Shown: positions 17,343-26,140 of the stretch, in pieces
Position numbering within the stretch: the stretch's first letter is position 1
Layout: each line of letters begins with the position of its first letter
Source of the DNA: Atopobiaceae bacterium
GTDB taxonomy: Bacteria; Actinomycetota; Coriobacteriia; Coriobacteriales; Atopobiaceae
Length of the DNA stretch: 64,000 nucleotides
Assembly (NCBI GenBank): GCA_017533825.1
Contig: JAFWIE010000031.1
Coordinates: 1 to 64,000, forward strand
Direction of reading: 5' to 3'
Position numbers and translations under genes: made by a program
Notes under the pieces: model-generated
Database searches by the model: none
The model's input: the letters and a program-made list of their open reading frames with translations, nothing else
What the model was told of the DNA's origin: nothing

Positions 17343-18002
17343 ATGGCATCCGACTACAAGCGCACAGTGACGATGGACCCCTCGAGTTTCGTAGTTCTCG
17401 CTGATCATGTGCCAGGCATCATTCAAGAGATTCGCTATTACTCGACGTACAACTTCGTGGGCGAGCGCATCGACGGATACGAGGAGCCATGCGCGTTGGC
17501 AACGCGCGAAGCCGCACGCGCGCTGCGGTCCGTCGCAAACCAACTCAACGCGCAGGGCTTCCGGCTCAAGGTGTTTGACGCCTACCGCCCCGCAAACGCC
17601 GTGCGGCACTTCGTCCTTTGGGGCATCGACGACCTCGACCAGCGCATGAAACCCTTCTTTTATCCCGACCTCGAGAAGGAAGACCTCTTTGAGCAAGGCT
17701 ATATCGCAAGCAAGTCAAGTCATAGCAGGGGCAGCACCATCGACCTGACGTTGCTCGACATGACCACCGGCAAGGAAGTGGACATGGGCAGCCCCTTCGA
17801 CCTCTTTAGCGAGGTGTCGCATCCAGACTACCAGGGCGTTACCGAGGAGCAGTACACAAATAGGATGCGCCTCCAGGGCGCTATGGTGCGTAACGGCTTC
17901 GTGCCCATCGACTGCGAGTGGTGGCACTTCACGCTCGGGGACGAGCCCTTCCCCGATACGTACTTCGAGTTCCCGGTTTCTGCCGACTATCTCAGGCGCT
18001 AG
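17343..18002 (+). CDS. VanX-type D-alanyl-D-alanine dipeptidase
   Basis: A zinc dipeptidase of family M15D (219 residues) that hydrolyses D-Ala-D-Ala. The metal and catalytic residues are all present: SSHSRGSTIDLTL (zinc His and Asp) near residue 127 and CEWWHF (catalytic Glu and zinc His) near 195; VFDAYRP is also conserved. There is no signal peptide, so it would act in the cytoplasm. No vanH, vanA/B or vanRS gene is nearby, so a recycling role like that of E. coli DdpX is more likely than glycopeptide resistance. AAGAAGGG lies about 9 bases before the ATG. Confidence 0.9.
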   Translation: MASDYKRTVTMDPSSFVVLADHVPGIIQEIRYYSTYNFVGERIDGYEEPCALATREAARALRSVANQLNAQGFRLKVFDAYRPANAVRHFVLWGIDDLDQRMKPFFYPDLEKEDLFEQGYIASKSSHSRGSTIDLTLLDMTTGKEVDMGSPFDLFSEVSHPDYQGVTEEQYTNRMRLQGAMVRNGFVPIDCEWWHFTLGDEPFPDTYFEFPVSADYLRR

Positions 18003-18011
18003 CACGGAGCG

Positions 18012-18043
18012 GGGGTCCACTGGGGCAGCTCCCAGTGGACCCC
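18012..18043. terminator. bidirectional terminator hairpin
   Basis: A perfect 13-bp stem (18012-18024 with 18031-18043) with a 6-base loop lies in the 47-base gap between the convergent dipeptidase and aminotransferase genes. No T-run is present. Confidence 0.65.
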
Positions 18044-18049
18044 TGCTGA

Positions 18050-19543
18050 CTACTGGCGGTAATAGCGCAGGAACTCCTCGAGCTTGTCGAGCGCCTCGCC
18101 GAGAATGGCTCGCCGCGGCAGGAAGACGATGCGGAAGTACCCGGGCGTCATCCAGTTGAAGCCCTTTCCCGGCACAATGAGCACCTTCTTGTCTTGCAGC
18201 AGGTCGAGTTGGAACTGCTCGTCGTCGGTGATGTGGAACTTCTCGGGGTCAAGCCGCGGGAATATGTAGAACGCCGCCTTGGGCTTGACCACGCTCACGC
18301 CGTCGATGGCGCACAGGCGCTCATACACGAAGTCACGTTGGTTGCGCACGCGGCCACCGGGAACCACGTAGCCCTTAACGCTCTGGTGCCCGCCGAGGGC
18401 GGTTTGCACGATGGACTGCGCCGGGACGTTCGAGCACAGGCGCATGTTGCTCATCATGTTGATGCCTTCCATGAGGCCGCGGCCAATCCTCTTGTTGCCG
18501 CTGATAGAGATCCAACCAATGCGCCATCCCGCGATCATGTGGCTCTTCGAAAGGCCGTTGAACGTGATGCAGAAGAGGTCGGGCGCGAGGCTCGCGATGC
18601 TCACGTGCTCCTCGTCGTCCATCACCAGACGATCGTAGATCTCGTCAGAGAGGAGGATGAGCTGATGCTCGCGGGCAATCTGCACGATCTCCTCGAGCAC
18701 CTCACGCGGGTACAGAGCGCCTGTGGGATTGTTTGGATTGATGATGACAATCGCCTTCGTGTTGCTCGTGACCTTCGAGCGCATGTCATCGAGGTCGGGC
18801 ATCCAATCCGCCTGCTCGTCACAGAGGTAATGCACGGCCTTGCCGCCGGCAAGCGTCACGCACGCGGTCCATAGCGGGTAGTCAGGGCTCGGCACCAGAA
18901 TCTCGTCACCGGTCTCGATCATCGCCTGCATCACCATGTTGATGAGGTCGCTCACGCCGTTACCGGTGTAGATGTCGTTCATCGTCACGTTGGGTATGTG
19001 CTTGAGCTGGTCGTACTGCATGATGGCCTTGCGCGCGGCAAAGAGACCACGACTGTCGGAATACCCCTCCGTGTGCCTGAGCTGGCTCGCCATGTCCTGC
19101 ACGACCTCGTCTGGTGTGCGGAAGCCAAACGGAGCGGGGTTGCCGATGTTCAGCTTGAGGATGTGGATGCCGTCCTCCTCCATGCGCATGGCCTCGTCGA
19201 GCGCAGGGCCACGTACGTCGTAGGAGACGTTGTCGAGCTTGTTTGATTTGTCGAACCTGCGCATGGTGGATACCTCCCTAGGTGTGGACTGTTCGACTGG
19301 CACCGATGGCTTGTCCTGCTCCGCGTCGTCCCCCATGAGCCACTGCTCGGTAGTGCCGAGGACATCCGCCAAGAAGGAAAGCATGTCGGGGCGAGGGATG
19401 GTCTTGCCGCTCACGTATTGGCTGATCTGGCTCTTCCCCAGCTTTCGCCCACGCTCTTCTGCTACGCGCAGAAGGTCGACCTGCTTGAGGCCTCGATCCT
19501 CCATGGCCGCTCGCAGACGCTCGGCGAAGGAGCTTTGAACCAT
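18050..19543 (-). CDS. XRE regulator fused to an alanine-type aminotransferase
   Basis: A 497-residue fusion. Residues 1-75 are an XRE/Cro helix-turn-helix (LKQVDLLRVAEERGRKLGKSQISQYVSGKTIPRPDML). After a 25-residue linker comes a complete fold-type I aminotransferase closest to AlaA/AlaT: YSDSRGLFAARKAI, NPNNPTGALYP, DEIYDRLV, and the PLP-lysine segment NGLSKSHMIAGWRIGW. The enzyme half probably interconverts pyruvate and alanine; the HTH half may tie its own transcription to metabolite state. GGAGG is 6 bases before the ATG. A strong TTGAAC palindrome lies directly upstream, the likely autoregulatory site. Confidence 0.9.
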   Translation of the reverse strand: MVQSSFAERLRAAMEDRGLKQVDLLRVAEERGRKLGKSQISQYVSGKTIPRPDMLSFLADVLGTTEQWLMGDDAEQDKPSVPVEQSTPREVSTMRRFDKSNKLDNVSYDVRGPALDEAMRMEEDGIHILKLNIGNPAPFGFRTPDEVVQDMASQLRHTEGYSDSRGLFAARKAIMQYDQLKHIPNVTMNDIYTGNGVSDLINMVMQAMIETGDEILVPSPDYPLWTACVTLAGGKAVHYLCDEQADWMPDLDDMRSKVTSNTKAIVIINPNNPTGALYPREVLEEIVQIAREHQLILLSDEIYDRLVMDDEEHVSIASLAPDLFCITFNGLSKSHMIAGWRIGWISISGNKRIGRGLMEGINMMSNMRLCSNVPAQSIVQTALGGHQSVKGYVVPGGRVRNQRDFVYERLCAIDGVSVVKPKAAFYIFPRLDPEKFHITDDEQFQLDLLQDKKVLIVPGKGFNWMTPGYFRIVFLPRRAILGEALDKLEEFLRYYRQ

Positions 19544-19586
19544 ATTGAACCTCCAAGTTCAATTTTGCCGCCCGCAAATTGAACTT
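19535..19586. promoter_or_regulatory. operator cluster of the XRE-aminotransferase gene
   Basis: A perfect 11-base inverted repeat, AAGTTCAATTT (19555-19565) and AAATTGAACTT (19576-19586), surrounds 10 bases. Further TTGAAC half-sites lie at 19535 and 19545, and GTTCAA recurs near 19610. The cluster overlaps the ribosome site and probable promoter, as expected for autorepression. Confidence 0.7.
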
Positions 19587-19820
19587 GAGATTAGCACGAC
19601 GCCAGAAAAGTTCAAGGGTGCAATTCTCACGATTCAACGAACGGCCACACCACACACATCCCCACACCCGGCGAATTCCGGCGCTCATTTCGCAGTATCC
19701 GTGCGTGCCACCCATCGAGGTACCTACAGGTTTCGGGGCTAAGCCTTTTTTGAGACTCTGCTGAGTTGTACACTAATTGCAGATGTATTTGCCCTACTGC
19801 CCAACACAAGGACGTGACCC

Positions 19821-22343
19821 ATGTCGAACGCACATGAGCAGAACGCTCAGCTCAACATACCTGCATTCCTCTTGAACCCCATCGCCAGCCGCGTCGAAGT
19901 ACGGGGTACACGCCCCACCGAAGCGCCGACGGCTGAGGAGCTGGACACCGCCGTCCCTAAGGAGCCGGACGCCGCCATCCCTGGGGAGCCGGACGCCGTC
20001 CCCGAGGAGCCGGAGGCCGCCTCCCCTGAGGAGCCTGCGGAAGTTCCACAGGAGGAACCGTCAGAGGTGGCGCAGAGCGCGAGCGAAGAGAAGCCAGCAG
20101 AGGAGCGACCACGGAGAAGGCGCGCGATGCCCGAGCCTGGTTCCGTGCGCGTCCTGAAGCCTGAGCCCGAACCTGAGCAGGAGCCCAATCAGGAGCCTGC
20201 GCCCGAGCAGGAGCCCGAACCTGAGCAGGAGCCCAATCAGGAGCCTGCGCCCGACCAGGGCATTCTCGCTGAGTCGCAGGCGGACGCGGAAGACGACGAC
20301 GCCACGGCTGAACCAGAGGACGCCACGGCCGAACCAGAGGACGCCACCACCGAACAGGATGAGGCCACGATCGAGGATGACGTGCCCGCGGAGGACGAAG
20401 GTCCACAGCTCGAGCTCGCGGTGGGAGCACCCGAGGGAACCGAGGCCGCAGCGGACGAGCCGGAGGAGACCCCGGCCACCAAGGCCCCATCTCGCGAGGA
20501 CGAAGTCGACGCCATGATGCAATCGGTGTTGCAGGCGGTACACGGAACGCGGGAAGACGACGAACCGGCCGAACCCGTTGAGGACGACGCCAAGGACGCA
20601 CCCACCCTCCTTGCACACGCGCTCGCCCTCGCATCGATACCCCAAATCGAGGAAGAAGACGAGCCCGAGCAAGACAATGCGATCGCCGAGCCCGAACCGC
20701 AGGAGTTGGCTGAACCAAAGGCCACACCTTTCCCCGCGCCGGAGCCAAAGCCAGAGCCTTTTGTTACCCCTGCGCCCAAGGACGAGGATCCGGAGCCCGA
20801 TGCGCCAATCGAGGACGACGCGCCCGTCCCCACGCTCGAGGAGGACCTCGAGACCATGAAGCGCATTGAGCGTCGTCTCTTCGCACACCGTTATGCGTCA
20901 ACGGAGCTCGATGCCTTCGGCTCGTCAATCGACCCCCGCAAGGCCACGGCCGACCGTTCCGAAGCGCTCGCGGTTCTCGCAGAGGAGGATCACGAGCTCC
21001 TGAGCGCCCCAGGAGTCGGAGAGGCGCTCGACCGTCTTTGCAAGCGCGAGAACGAGCTCGAACCGCTCGTCGCGACGCAGGCGAAGGTGCTCGCCAAGGA
21101 TCGTTGGCACATCGTCAGTGCACCTGCCAGCCTCCGTTCGGAGCTCGTACGCCTTACCGCCGAGTCGTACGACGTATGGGTACGCGCGCGCAGAGAGGAT
21201 GACTGGCAGAGCTTCGCCCCCTACCTCGACCGAATCGTGGACATCAAGAAGCAGATGGCGCTCGCGCAGGATCCGGACGCACATCCCTACGACACGCTTC
21301 TCGACGAGTACGAGCCGGGCACGAACCGCGCCTTCTACAATTCCTTCTTCGCACGCGTCAAGCACTCCGTCGTTCCGCTACTTTCGTCCATCTCTATGAG
21401 CAACCGCAACATGAGCAGGGCATGCGTTGAGGGCCACTTCGATGAGCGCCGCCAGTGGGACCTTGCCGAGGACATCTGCGAGATCATGGGCATTGACGAG
21501 GACGCTCACTACCTCACCTCGACGGTACACCCCTACTCCGAGGCAATGACCAGCAACTATGTGGTTACCGCTTCGCACATCGTTGGCAACGACCTGATGT
21601 CGAACGTGTACACCATGCTTCACGAGCTGGGCCACAACCTGTACGAGCAGGGCGTCGATCCCAAGTTCAACCGCACTTCCCTCAAGGGTGGCACGTCTTC
21701 GGGCATGCACGAGGCACAATCCCGCTTCTTCGAGAACTGCGTCGGACGCGACCGCGCGTTCATGGGCCCGCTGCTTGAGCTCATGCGGTTCCGCTATCCC
21801 GGACAGCTCAGCCGCGTGACGCCTAACCAGCTGTATCGTGCCGTCAACATCGTCGCCCCATCGCTGATTCGCGTCGAGGCGGACGAGGTCTCGTATCCGC
21901 TTCACATCCTGGTGCGCTACGAAATCGAGTGCCTGCTCTTTGACGGCAAGGCAACGGCACGCGACGTCCCCAAGCTTTGGGCAGAGCGCTACGAGAACTA
22001 CATCGGCATCCGCCCCACCAACGACGCAGATGGCGCGCTGCAGGACGTCCATTGGGCCATGGGCGACTTCGGCTACTTCCCCGCCTATGCCTTGGGCAAC
22101 GCCTATGCCGCGCAGCTTCGCGCAAAGATGCTCGAGGAGGGCATGGATTGGAACGCCCTGCTCCGCGCAGGGAACCTGGCACCGATTCGCGCCTGGCTCA
22201 AGGACCGCATATGGCAGTATGGACGCTCAAAGAAGCCGCGGCAGCTCATCCAAGAGGCATGCGGAGAGCCGTTCAGCCCGCGCCACTACGCCAATTACCT
22301 CACCGACAAGTTCACCGCGCTCTACGGGTTGGGACGCAACTAG
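19821..22343 (+). CDS. M32 carboxypeptidase with long acidic N-terminal extension
   Basis: An 840-residue metallocarboxypeptidase. The C-terminal 500 residues (from about 343) are the family M32 (Taq carboxypeptidase) fold, with zinc motif HELGH at 601-605, the third ligand in GMHEAQSRFFEN, and the substrate-pocket region NRTSLKGG. The HPF/ITTRY motif is altered to HPYSEAMTSNYVVTASHI. Residues 1-340 are a disordered Glu/Pro/Ala-rich segment with internal repeats (EPEQEPNQEPAPEQ), absent from normal M32 enzymes of about 500 residues. No signal peptide is seen. AAGGA lies 8 bases before the ATG. The next gene, dtd, starts 1 base after the stop. Confidence 0.9.
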   Translation: MSNAHEQNAQLNIPAFLLNPIASRVEVRGTRPTEAPTAEELDTAVPKEPDAAIPGEPDAVPEEPEAASPEEPAEVPQEEPSEVAQSASEEKPAEERPRRRRAMPEPGSVRVLKPEPEPEQEPNQEPAPEQEPEPEQEPNQEPAPDQGILAESQADAEDDDATAEPEDATAEPEDATTEQDEATIEDDVPAEDEGPQLELAVGAPEGTEAAADEPEETPATKAPSREDEVDAMMQSVLQAVHGTREDDEPAEPVEDDAKDAPTLLAHALALASIPQIEEEDEPEQDNAIAEPEPQELAEPKATPFPAPEPKPEPFVTPAPKDEDPEPDAPIEDDAPVPTLEEDLETMKRIERRLFAHRYASTELDAFGSSIDPRKATADRSEALAVLAEEDHELLSAPGVGEALDRLCKRENELEPLVATQAKVLAKDRWHIVSAPASLRSELVRLTAESYDVWVRARREDDWQSFAPYLDRIVDIKKQMALAQDPDAHPYDTLLDEYEPGTNRAFYNSFFARVKHSVVPLLSSISMSNRNMSRACVEGHFDERRQWDLAEDICEIMGIDEDAHYLTSTVHPYSEAMTSNYVVTASHIVGNDLMSNVYTMLHELGHNLYEQGVDPKFNRTSLKGGTSSGMHEAQSRFFENCVGRDRAFMGPLLELMRFRYPGQLSRVTPNQLYRAVNIVAPSLIRVEADEVSYPLHILVRYEIECLLFDGKATARDVPKLWAERYENYIGIRPTNDADGALQDVHWAMGDFGYFPAYALGNAYAAQLRAKMLEEGMDWNALLRAGNLAPIRAWLKDRIWQYGRSKKPRQLIQEACGEPFSPRHYANYLTDKFTALYGLGRN

Positions 22344-22344
22344 C

Positions 22345-22782
22345 ATGCGCGCCCTGCTTCAACGGGTCCTCGAGGCCCAGGTAGTGGTGGATGGCGAGGT
22401 CGTTGGTTCCTGCGGACACGGCCTTGCCGTGTTTGTCGGCGTAGGCACCGACGACGATGAGCGCAGCGCCGAGAAGCTCTGGCACAAGATTCATGGCTTG
22501 CGCATCTTCGCCGACCAAGCGGGCAAGACGAACCTCTCGCTCGCGGATGTCGACGGAGAGGTGCTCATGATAAGCCAGTTCACCCTCTTTGCCGACAGCC
22601 GGAAGGGCATGCGGCCGTCCTTTACCGCGGCCGCACCCGCCCAGCAGGCGGAACGACTCTACGACTACGTGTGCTCGCTTGCCGAGCGCGACGTTCGCCA
22701 TGTGGGCAGGGGCGTCTTCGGTGCAGACATGAAGGTAAGCCTCATTAACGACGGCCCCTTCACCATCTGGTTGGATATGTAA
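22345..22782 (+). CDS. dtd: D-aminoacyl-tRNA deacylase
   Basis: This 145-residue enzyme hydrolyses D-aminoacyl-tRNAs (and mischarged Gly-tRNA-Ala) to keep D-amino acids out of proteins. It starts MRALLQRV and has GLAVFVGVGTDDDE, the SQFTLFAD motif and the C-terminal Gly-cisPro-type segment NDGPFTIWLD, all diagnostic of DTD. The ATG lies 1 base past the carboxypeptidase stop with only a weak upstream site, so translation is probably coupled to that gene. Confidence 0.95.
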   Translation: MRALLQRVLEAQVVVDGEVVGSCGHGLAVFVGVGTDDDERSAEKLWHKIHGLRIFADQAGKTNLSLADVDGEVLMISQFTLFADSRKGMRPSFTAAAPAQQAERLYDYVCSLAERDVRHVGRGVFGADMKVSLINDGPFTIWLDM

Positions 22783-22790
22783 GCCTCCGG

Positions 22791-22823
22791 TTCATCCGGC
22801 GGGCGAGGCACGGCCCGTCGGAT
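22791..22823 (+). terminator. hairpin after dtd
   Basis: An imperfect inverted repeat (CATCCG..CGGGC with GCCCGTCGGATG) follows the dtd stop. The T-run is missing, so confidence is modest. Confidence 0.4.
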
Positions 22824-22929
22824 GACAATCAGTGTTTCAATCTGTTAAAGTCCTTCACATATCCTCCACACTGTGGCATTATCGTACCACGTTGCATCAG
22901 AGCATCTGGTCTATCGGAAAGGAGCCAAC

Positions 22930-23373
22930 ATGGGCATGATCGACGAGTTCAAAGAGTTTATCAATAAGGGCAACGTCATGGACATGGCCGTCGGCGTTAT
23001 CATCGGCGGCGCCTTCACGTCAATCGTGACGTCACTCACCGACGACATCATCAACCCTGCAATCACGGCCGCTACCGGCGGCGGCACCGACTTGTCTGGT
23101 TCGCTCGTCGTGCCCGGAACCGACATCGACTTCGGTGCCTTCATCAGCGCCGTCATCAACTTCCTCATCGTGGCACTCGTGGTCTTCATCCTCGTCAAGG
23201 CCTTGAACAAGTTCCAGGAGGCTAGCGCTGCCCTTCTCAAGAAGCAGGAGGAAGAGGCCGAGGCTGCTGCTCCCACCTGCCCGTTCTGCCTCGAGGAAGT
23301 CAAGGAGGGCGCAACTCGTTGCCCGCACTGCGGTGGTGCCTTTGATGAGCCCGCGGCCCCCAAGGTTGCATAA
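22930..23373 (+). CDS. mscL: large-conductance mechanosensitive channel with zinc-ribbon tail
   Basis: A 147-residue inner-membrane osmotic safety valve. It has the N-terminal amphipathic helix (MGMIDEFKEFI), TM1 AVGVIIGGAFTSIVTSL, and TM2 near residue 75 (AVINFLIVALVVFILVKALN). After the cytoplasmic helix it adds CPFC...CPHCG (about 119-137), a zinc-ribbon not present in E. coli MscL. GAAAGGAG is well spaced before the ATG. It is flanked by hairpins and so is probably monocistronic. Confidence 0.95.
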   Translation: MGMIDEFKEFINKGNVMDMAVGVIIGGAFTSIVTSLTDDIINPAITAATGGGTDLSGSLVVPGTDIDFGAFISAVINFLIVALVVFILVKALNKFQEASAALLKKQEEEAEAAAPTCPFCLEEVKEGATRCPHCGGAFDEPAAPKVA

Positions 23374-23408
23374 GGCGTAGTTCGCGATCAAGCAATCGAC
23401 GCTTCGAG

Positions 23409-23440
23409 CGCCCTTCCGCATTCGCGCGGAAGGGCGTTTT
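23409..23440 (+). terminator. intrinsic terminator of mscL
   Basis: An 11-bp perfect stem (23409-23419 with 23426-23436) is followed by TTTT, 36 bases past the mscL stop. Confidence 0.85.
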
Positions 23441-23729
23441 GCGTGGGTAGGAACGACCAAAAAGAATGGTGGCCCGCCATGACAGGCCACCCGAGGAGAG
23501 ACTCCAGCGGATCGAGACGTACGGAGCGCGAGGGAGTGCACGCGACGCGGTTGGGGGGATGGCGTCTTCGGCCTTGAGGGGAGAGGACCTCAGATTTGCC
23601 GTGCCACACTCCGTTGCGTCTCTCGTCATCCGCTTCGGATTAACCATAGTTAACTATAAAAGTTACCCTATGTCAACTCACAATTTGAGGAATCCTTCGC
23701 TCCGTGCGGATGGCACGCGAGACGCTTTC

Positions 23730-23837
23730 GAGGCAAAGCCGCGAATCGTGTTGGTGGAGGCAAAGCCGCGAATCGTGTGGGTAGGGACAAAGCCGCGAAT
23801 CGTGTTGGTGGAGGTAAAGCCGCGAAACGTCTGGTGT
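23730..23837. repeat. 27-bp tandem repeat, four copies
   Basis: Units starting at 23730, 23757, 23784 and 23811 share AAAGCCGCGAATCGTGT. They form the centre of the 23441-23931 gap. The gap otherwise shows an AT-rich patch with a TTAACCATAGTTAA palindrome near 23640-23655 and no convincing gene; a frame through the array lacks a ribosome site. Confidence 0.8.
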
Positions 23838-23931
23838 GTTGTTTTGTCGCTATTCTGAGCCCGCGTCCGTCTCCTCACACGGCCCACATCTCTGGCTGTC
23901 ACAATATGGCTTTGCGTCGAAAGGAGCAGAC

Positions 23932-25554
23932 ATGAGACTGACAGACCGATTTGTCGCGGCATTCGCCTCGGTCGCACTCGTCAGCTGCGGGCTGATTCCC
24001 ACACCCGCGCTCGCGGCCCCCCAAGACGAGCTTGCTGCAGCACGCCAGGAGCTTGAGGCATACGGAAAGCAGCTTGCCGAGGTTCAGACCCAACTGGTGA
24101 AGGGTGCTGACGAGCTCAACATCACCGAATCGGAGATTGTCGAGCACCAAGCCGAGGCAGATAAGACGAAGAAGGAGCTCACCGCAGCGCAGGCCCTCTT
24201 GGCCGAGCACATGCGTGAGAACTATCGCGCTGGCAATGCCACGCTCATCTCGGTCCTGCTCGAGGCAGAGACGGTCGAGGACCTCGTGAGCCGCGTGTAT
24301 TACCTCGACAAGATTGCAGAGCGCAACTCCAACGAGATCGCGCAGGTCAAGGAGCTCAAGACCTCGCTCGATGAGCAGGTCGCTCAACTCGAGGTGCAGC
24401 GCAACGAGCAGCAGCGGATGCTCGACGAGGCAACGCAGCAAGCAGAGATATACACCGAGCGCATCGAAGAAGCGCAAGCATACTACAACGAGCTTGACGC
24501 AAAGCTTCAGGCCCAGCTCGCTGCCGAGGCGCAAGCTGCAGCAGCACGTGAGCAGGCAAGCTCCAAGCCTCAGCAGACGACCGTCAAGCCTCAGCAGACG
24601 AACGAATACGGCGTGATGACGGACGGTGTCCAGAACGCCATGCGAGCCGTGACGGAAGAACCGATTCCCACGCCTGTCTTCGAGGAGGAGGACGTCGAGG
24701 AAGAGGAGCCCAGCGCCCCCAGCAAGGACGAAGAGGCTTCCGAGGAGAACACGACGGAATCCACCGATACCGCCTCGGACGAGGCGACGGAGTCCGACGA
24801 GACCGCAACGACGGAGACCGCCGACGATTCCGAAGCCGCGCAGGAAGAAGAGACGGACGCCGAGTCCGAGCAGGACGCGGAGGCAGACGCTGACGCAACG
24901 GAGGGCGAGAACCCCACGGAGGAGGAGTCCGCCGAGGAGGAGCCGCCGGCAGATGAGCAGCCCGCCGAGGAGGAGCCGCCCGCAGAGGAGCCCGCTGAAG
25001 AAGAACCTCCGGCAGAGGAGGAACCCGCAGAGGAGGAGCCGCCCGCAGAAGAGCCTGCCGAGGAGGAGCAACCTGCGGAGGAAGAATCCGACGAAGAGTC
25101 CGACGAGGAGGAATCAGAAGAGGAAGCTCCCGAGGAGGAACCCGCTGAGGAGGAGGCTCCCGCAGAGCAAGAGCCCGCCCCCACCTACAGCGACGATGGT
25201 ACGCGCCAGGCAATTATCAGCATGGCGTACCAGTACATCGGCGTCCCCTACGTATGGGGTGGCAAGTCTCCGAGCGGCTTCGACTGCTCAGGCCTGACGA
25301 CGTATTGTTACGAGAACTGCGGCGTCGACGTGGGCGGCAACCGCACGACCTACCAGCTCATCAGCTGGATGCAGGAGCGCGGCACCTGGCGTACCTCCAT
25401 GGACGAACTGCAGCCGGGCGATATGCTCTTCCCCTCCGCTGGCCACGTGGCCATCTACCTGGGCAACGGCAGGATGATCCATGCCCCGCACGAGGGCGAC
25501 GTGGTGCGCGAGGCCGACGTCTACGCCTTCTACGGCGGAGGCTGGGCGGGCTAG
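23932..25554 (+). CDS. secreted NlpC/P60 peptidoglycan hydrolase with coiled coil and acidic linker
   Basis: A 540-residue exported cell-wall endopeptidase. Residues 1-29 are a signal peptide ending ALAA. A long coiled coil (about 30-215) of the RipA/PcsB type follows, then an acidic linker of Glu/Pro/Ala repeats (EEEPPAEEPAEE type, about 245-420). The C-terminal NlpC/P60 domain (about 425-540) has Cys in GFDCSG, His in GHVAIY and a third polar residue in MIHAPHEG, so it should cleave gamma-D-Glu-diaminopimelate stem peptides. The coiled coil normally restrains the enzyme until activated, for example by FtsEX. AAAGGAG precedes the ATG. Confidence 0.92.
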   Translation: MRLTDRFVAAFASVALVSCGLIPTPALAAPQDELAAARQELEAYGKQLAEVQTQLVKGADELNITESEIVEHQAEADKTKKELTAAQALLAEHMRENYRAGNATLISVLLEAETVEDLVSRVYYLDKIAERNSNEIAQVKELKTSLDEQVAQLEVQRNEQQRMLDEATQQAEIYTERIEEAQAYYNELDAKLQAQLAAEAQAAAAREQASSKPQQTTVKPQQTNEYGVMTDGVQNAMRAVTEEPIPTPVFEEEDVEEEEPSAPSKDEEASEENTTESTDTASDEATESDETATTETADDSEAAQEEETDAESEQDAEADADATEGENPTEEESAEEEPPADEQPAEEEPPAEEPAEEEPPAEEEPAEEEPPAEEPAEEEQPAEEESDEESDEEESEEEAPEEEPAEEEAPAEQEPAPTYSDDGTRQAIISMAYQYIGVPYVWGGKSPSGFDCSGLTTYCYENCGVDVGGNRTTYQLISWMQERGTWRTSMDELQPGDMLFPSAGHVAIYLGNGRMIHAPHEGDVVREADVYAFYGGGWAG

Positions 25555-25579
25555 GCCGGAACGGAAAAGGGAGCACTAC

Positions 25580-26140
25580 ATGTCCGACCAACCTTGGGAC
25601 CTGTTCGTCATCTATGTGAATGCCTACTATGCCGTGCAGGAGGCATATGATTCTGCACGGCGCAACTGGGAGCGTCCGGCACCCGGCCTTGACCAGTTCT
25701 GCCGGGACGCCAATCCATTCCTGTGGGACGAGCACGGGTCCGCCGACGAAGAGGTCTTCCACAGCTTCTCCCGCCGCTTCCTCGACACCTTCGAGGGCAA
25801 GTCGGAATGCCGGGGAATGGACGGCTATGCATTCGCCCGCTCATGGCTCGAATCACTTGAGGGAGACGCATACGGCACGAACCTCGTCTCCTCCTTCGAC
25901 TCCATCACTGACGAGCATTCGTTCGCAGAGGCATGCGAACCCATAGCACACCAACTCGCCGCGCGGGCCATGCGCCTCGAGCGCACCCCGCAGGACGAGC
26001 CCCTTCCGTATGAGGAGCCTGCCACGCACACTCCCTCCACCGCAGACATCAATGCGGTTATCGAACTCCTCGCGAAGGGTGACGAGAACTTCGCCGCCGT
26101 TCTTCGCGCACGATTGGCGTCGGACGAGGAGGGCGCGTGA
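25580..26140 (+). CDS. unknown acidic protein, first of an overlapping gene run
   Basis: A 186-residue soluble, acidic protein rich in aromatic and charged residues, with no signal, membrane segment or recognised domain. The first half resembles a small alpha-helical fold (DLFVIYVNAYYAVQEAYDSARRNWE). AAAAGGGAG precedes the ATG. Its stop overlaps the start of the spermidine-synthase-like gene by four bases (GTGA), so the two are translationally coupled. Confidence 0.7.
   Translation: MSDQPWDLFVIYVNAYYAVQEAYDSARRNWERPAPGLDQFCRDANPFLWDEHGSADEEVFHSFSRRFLDTFEGKSECRGMDGYAFARSWLESLEGDAYGTNLVSSFDSITDEHSFAEACEPIAHQLAARAMRLERTPQDEPLPYEEPATHTPSTADINAVIELLAKGDENFAAVLRARLASDEEGA

Noticed and set aside
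17343-18002. Vancomycin-resistance locus
   Set aside because: Only a VanX-type dipeptidase is present; vanH, a D-Ala-D-Lac ligase and vanRS are all absent.
23670-23858. Small gene encoding 9-residue repeats (AKPRIVLVE type)
   Set aside because: It is the 27-bp tandem array read in one frame, has no ribosome site, and other intergenic arrays give similar artificial peptides.
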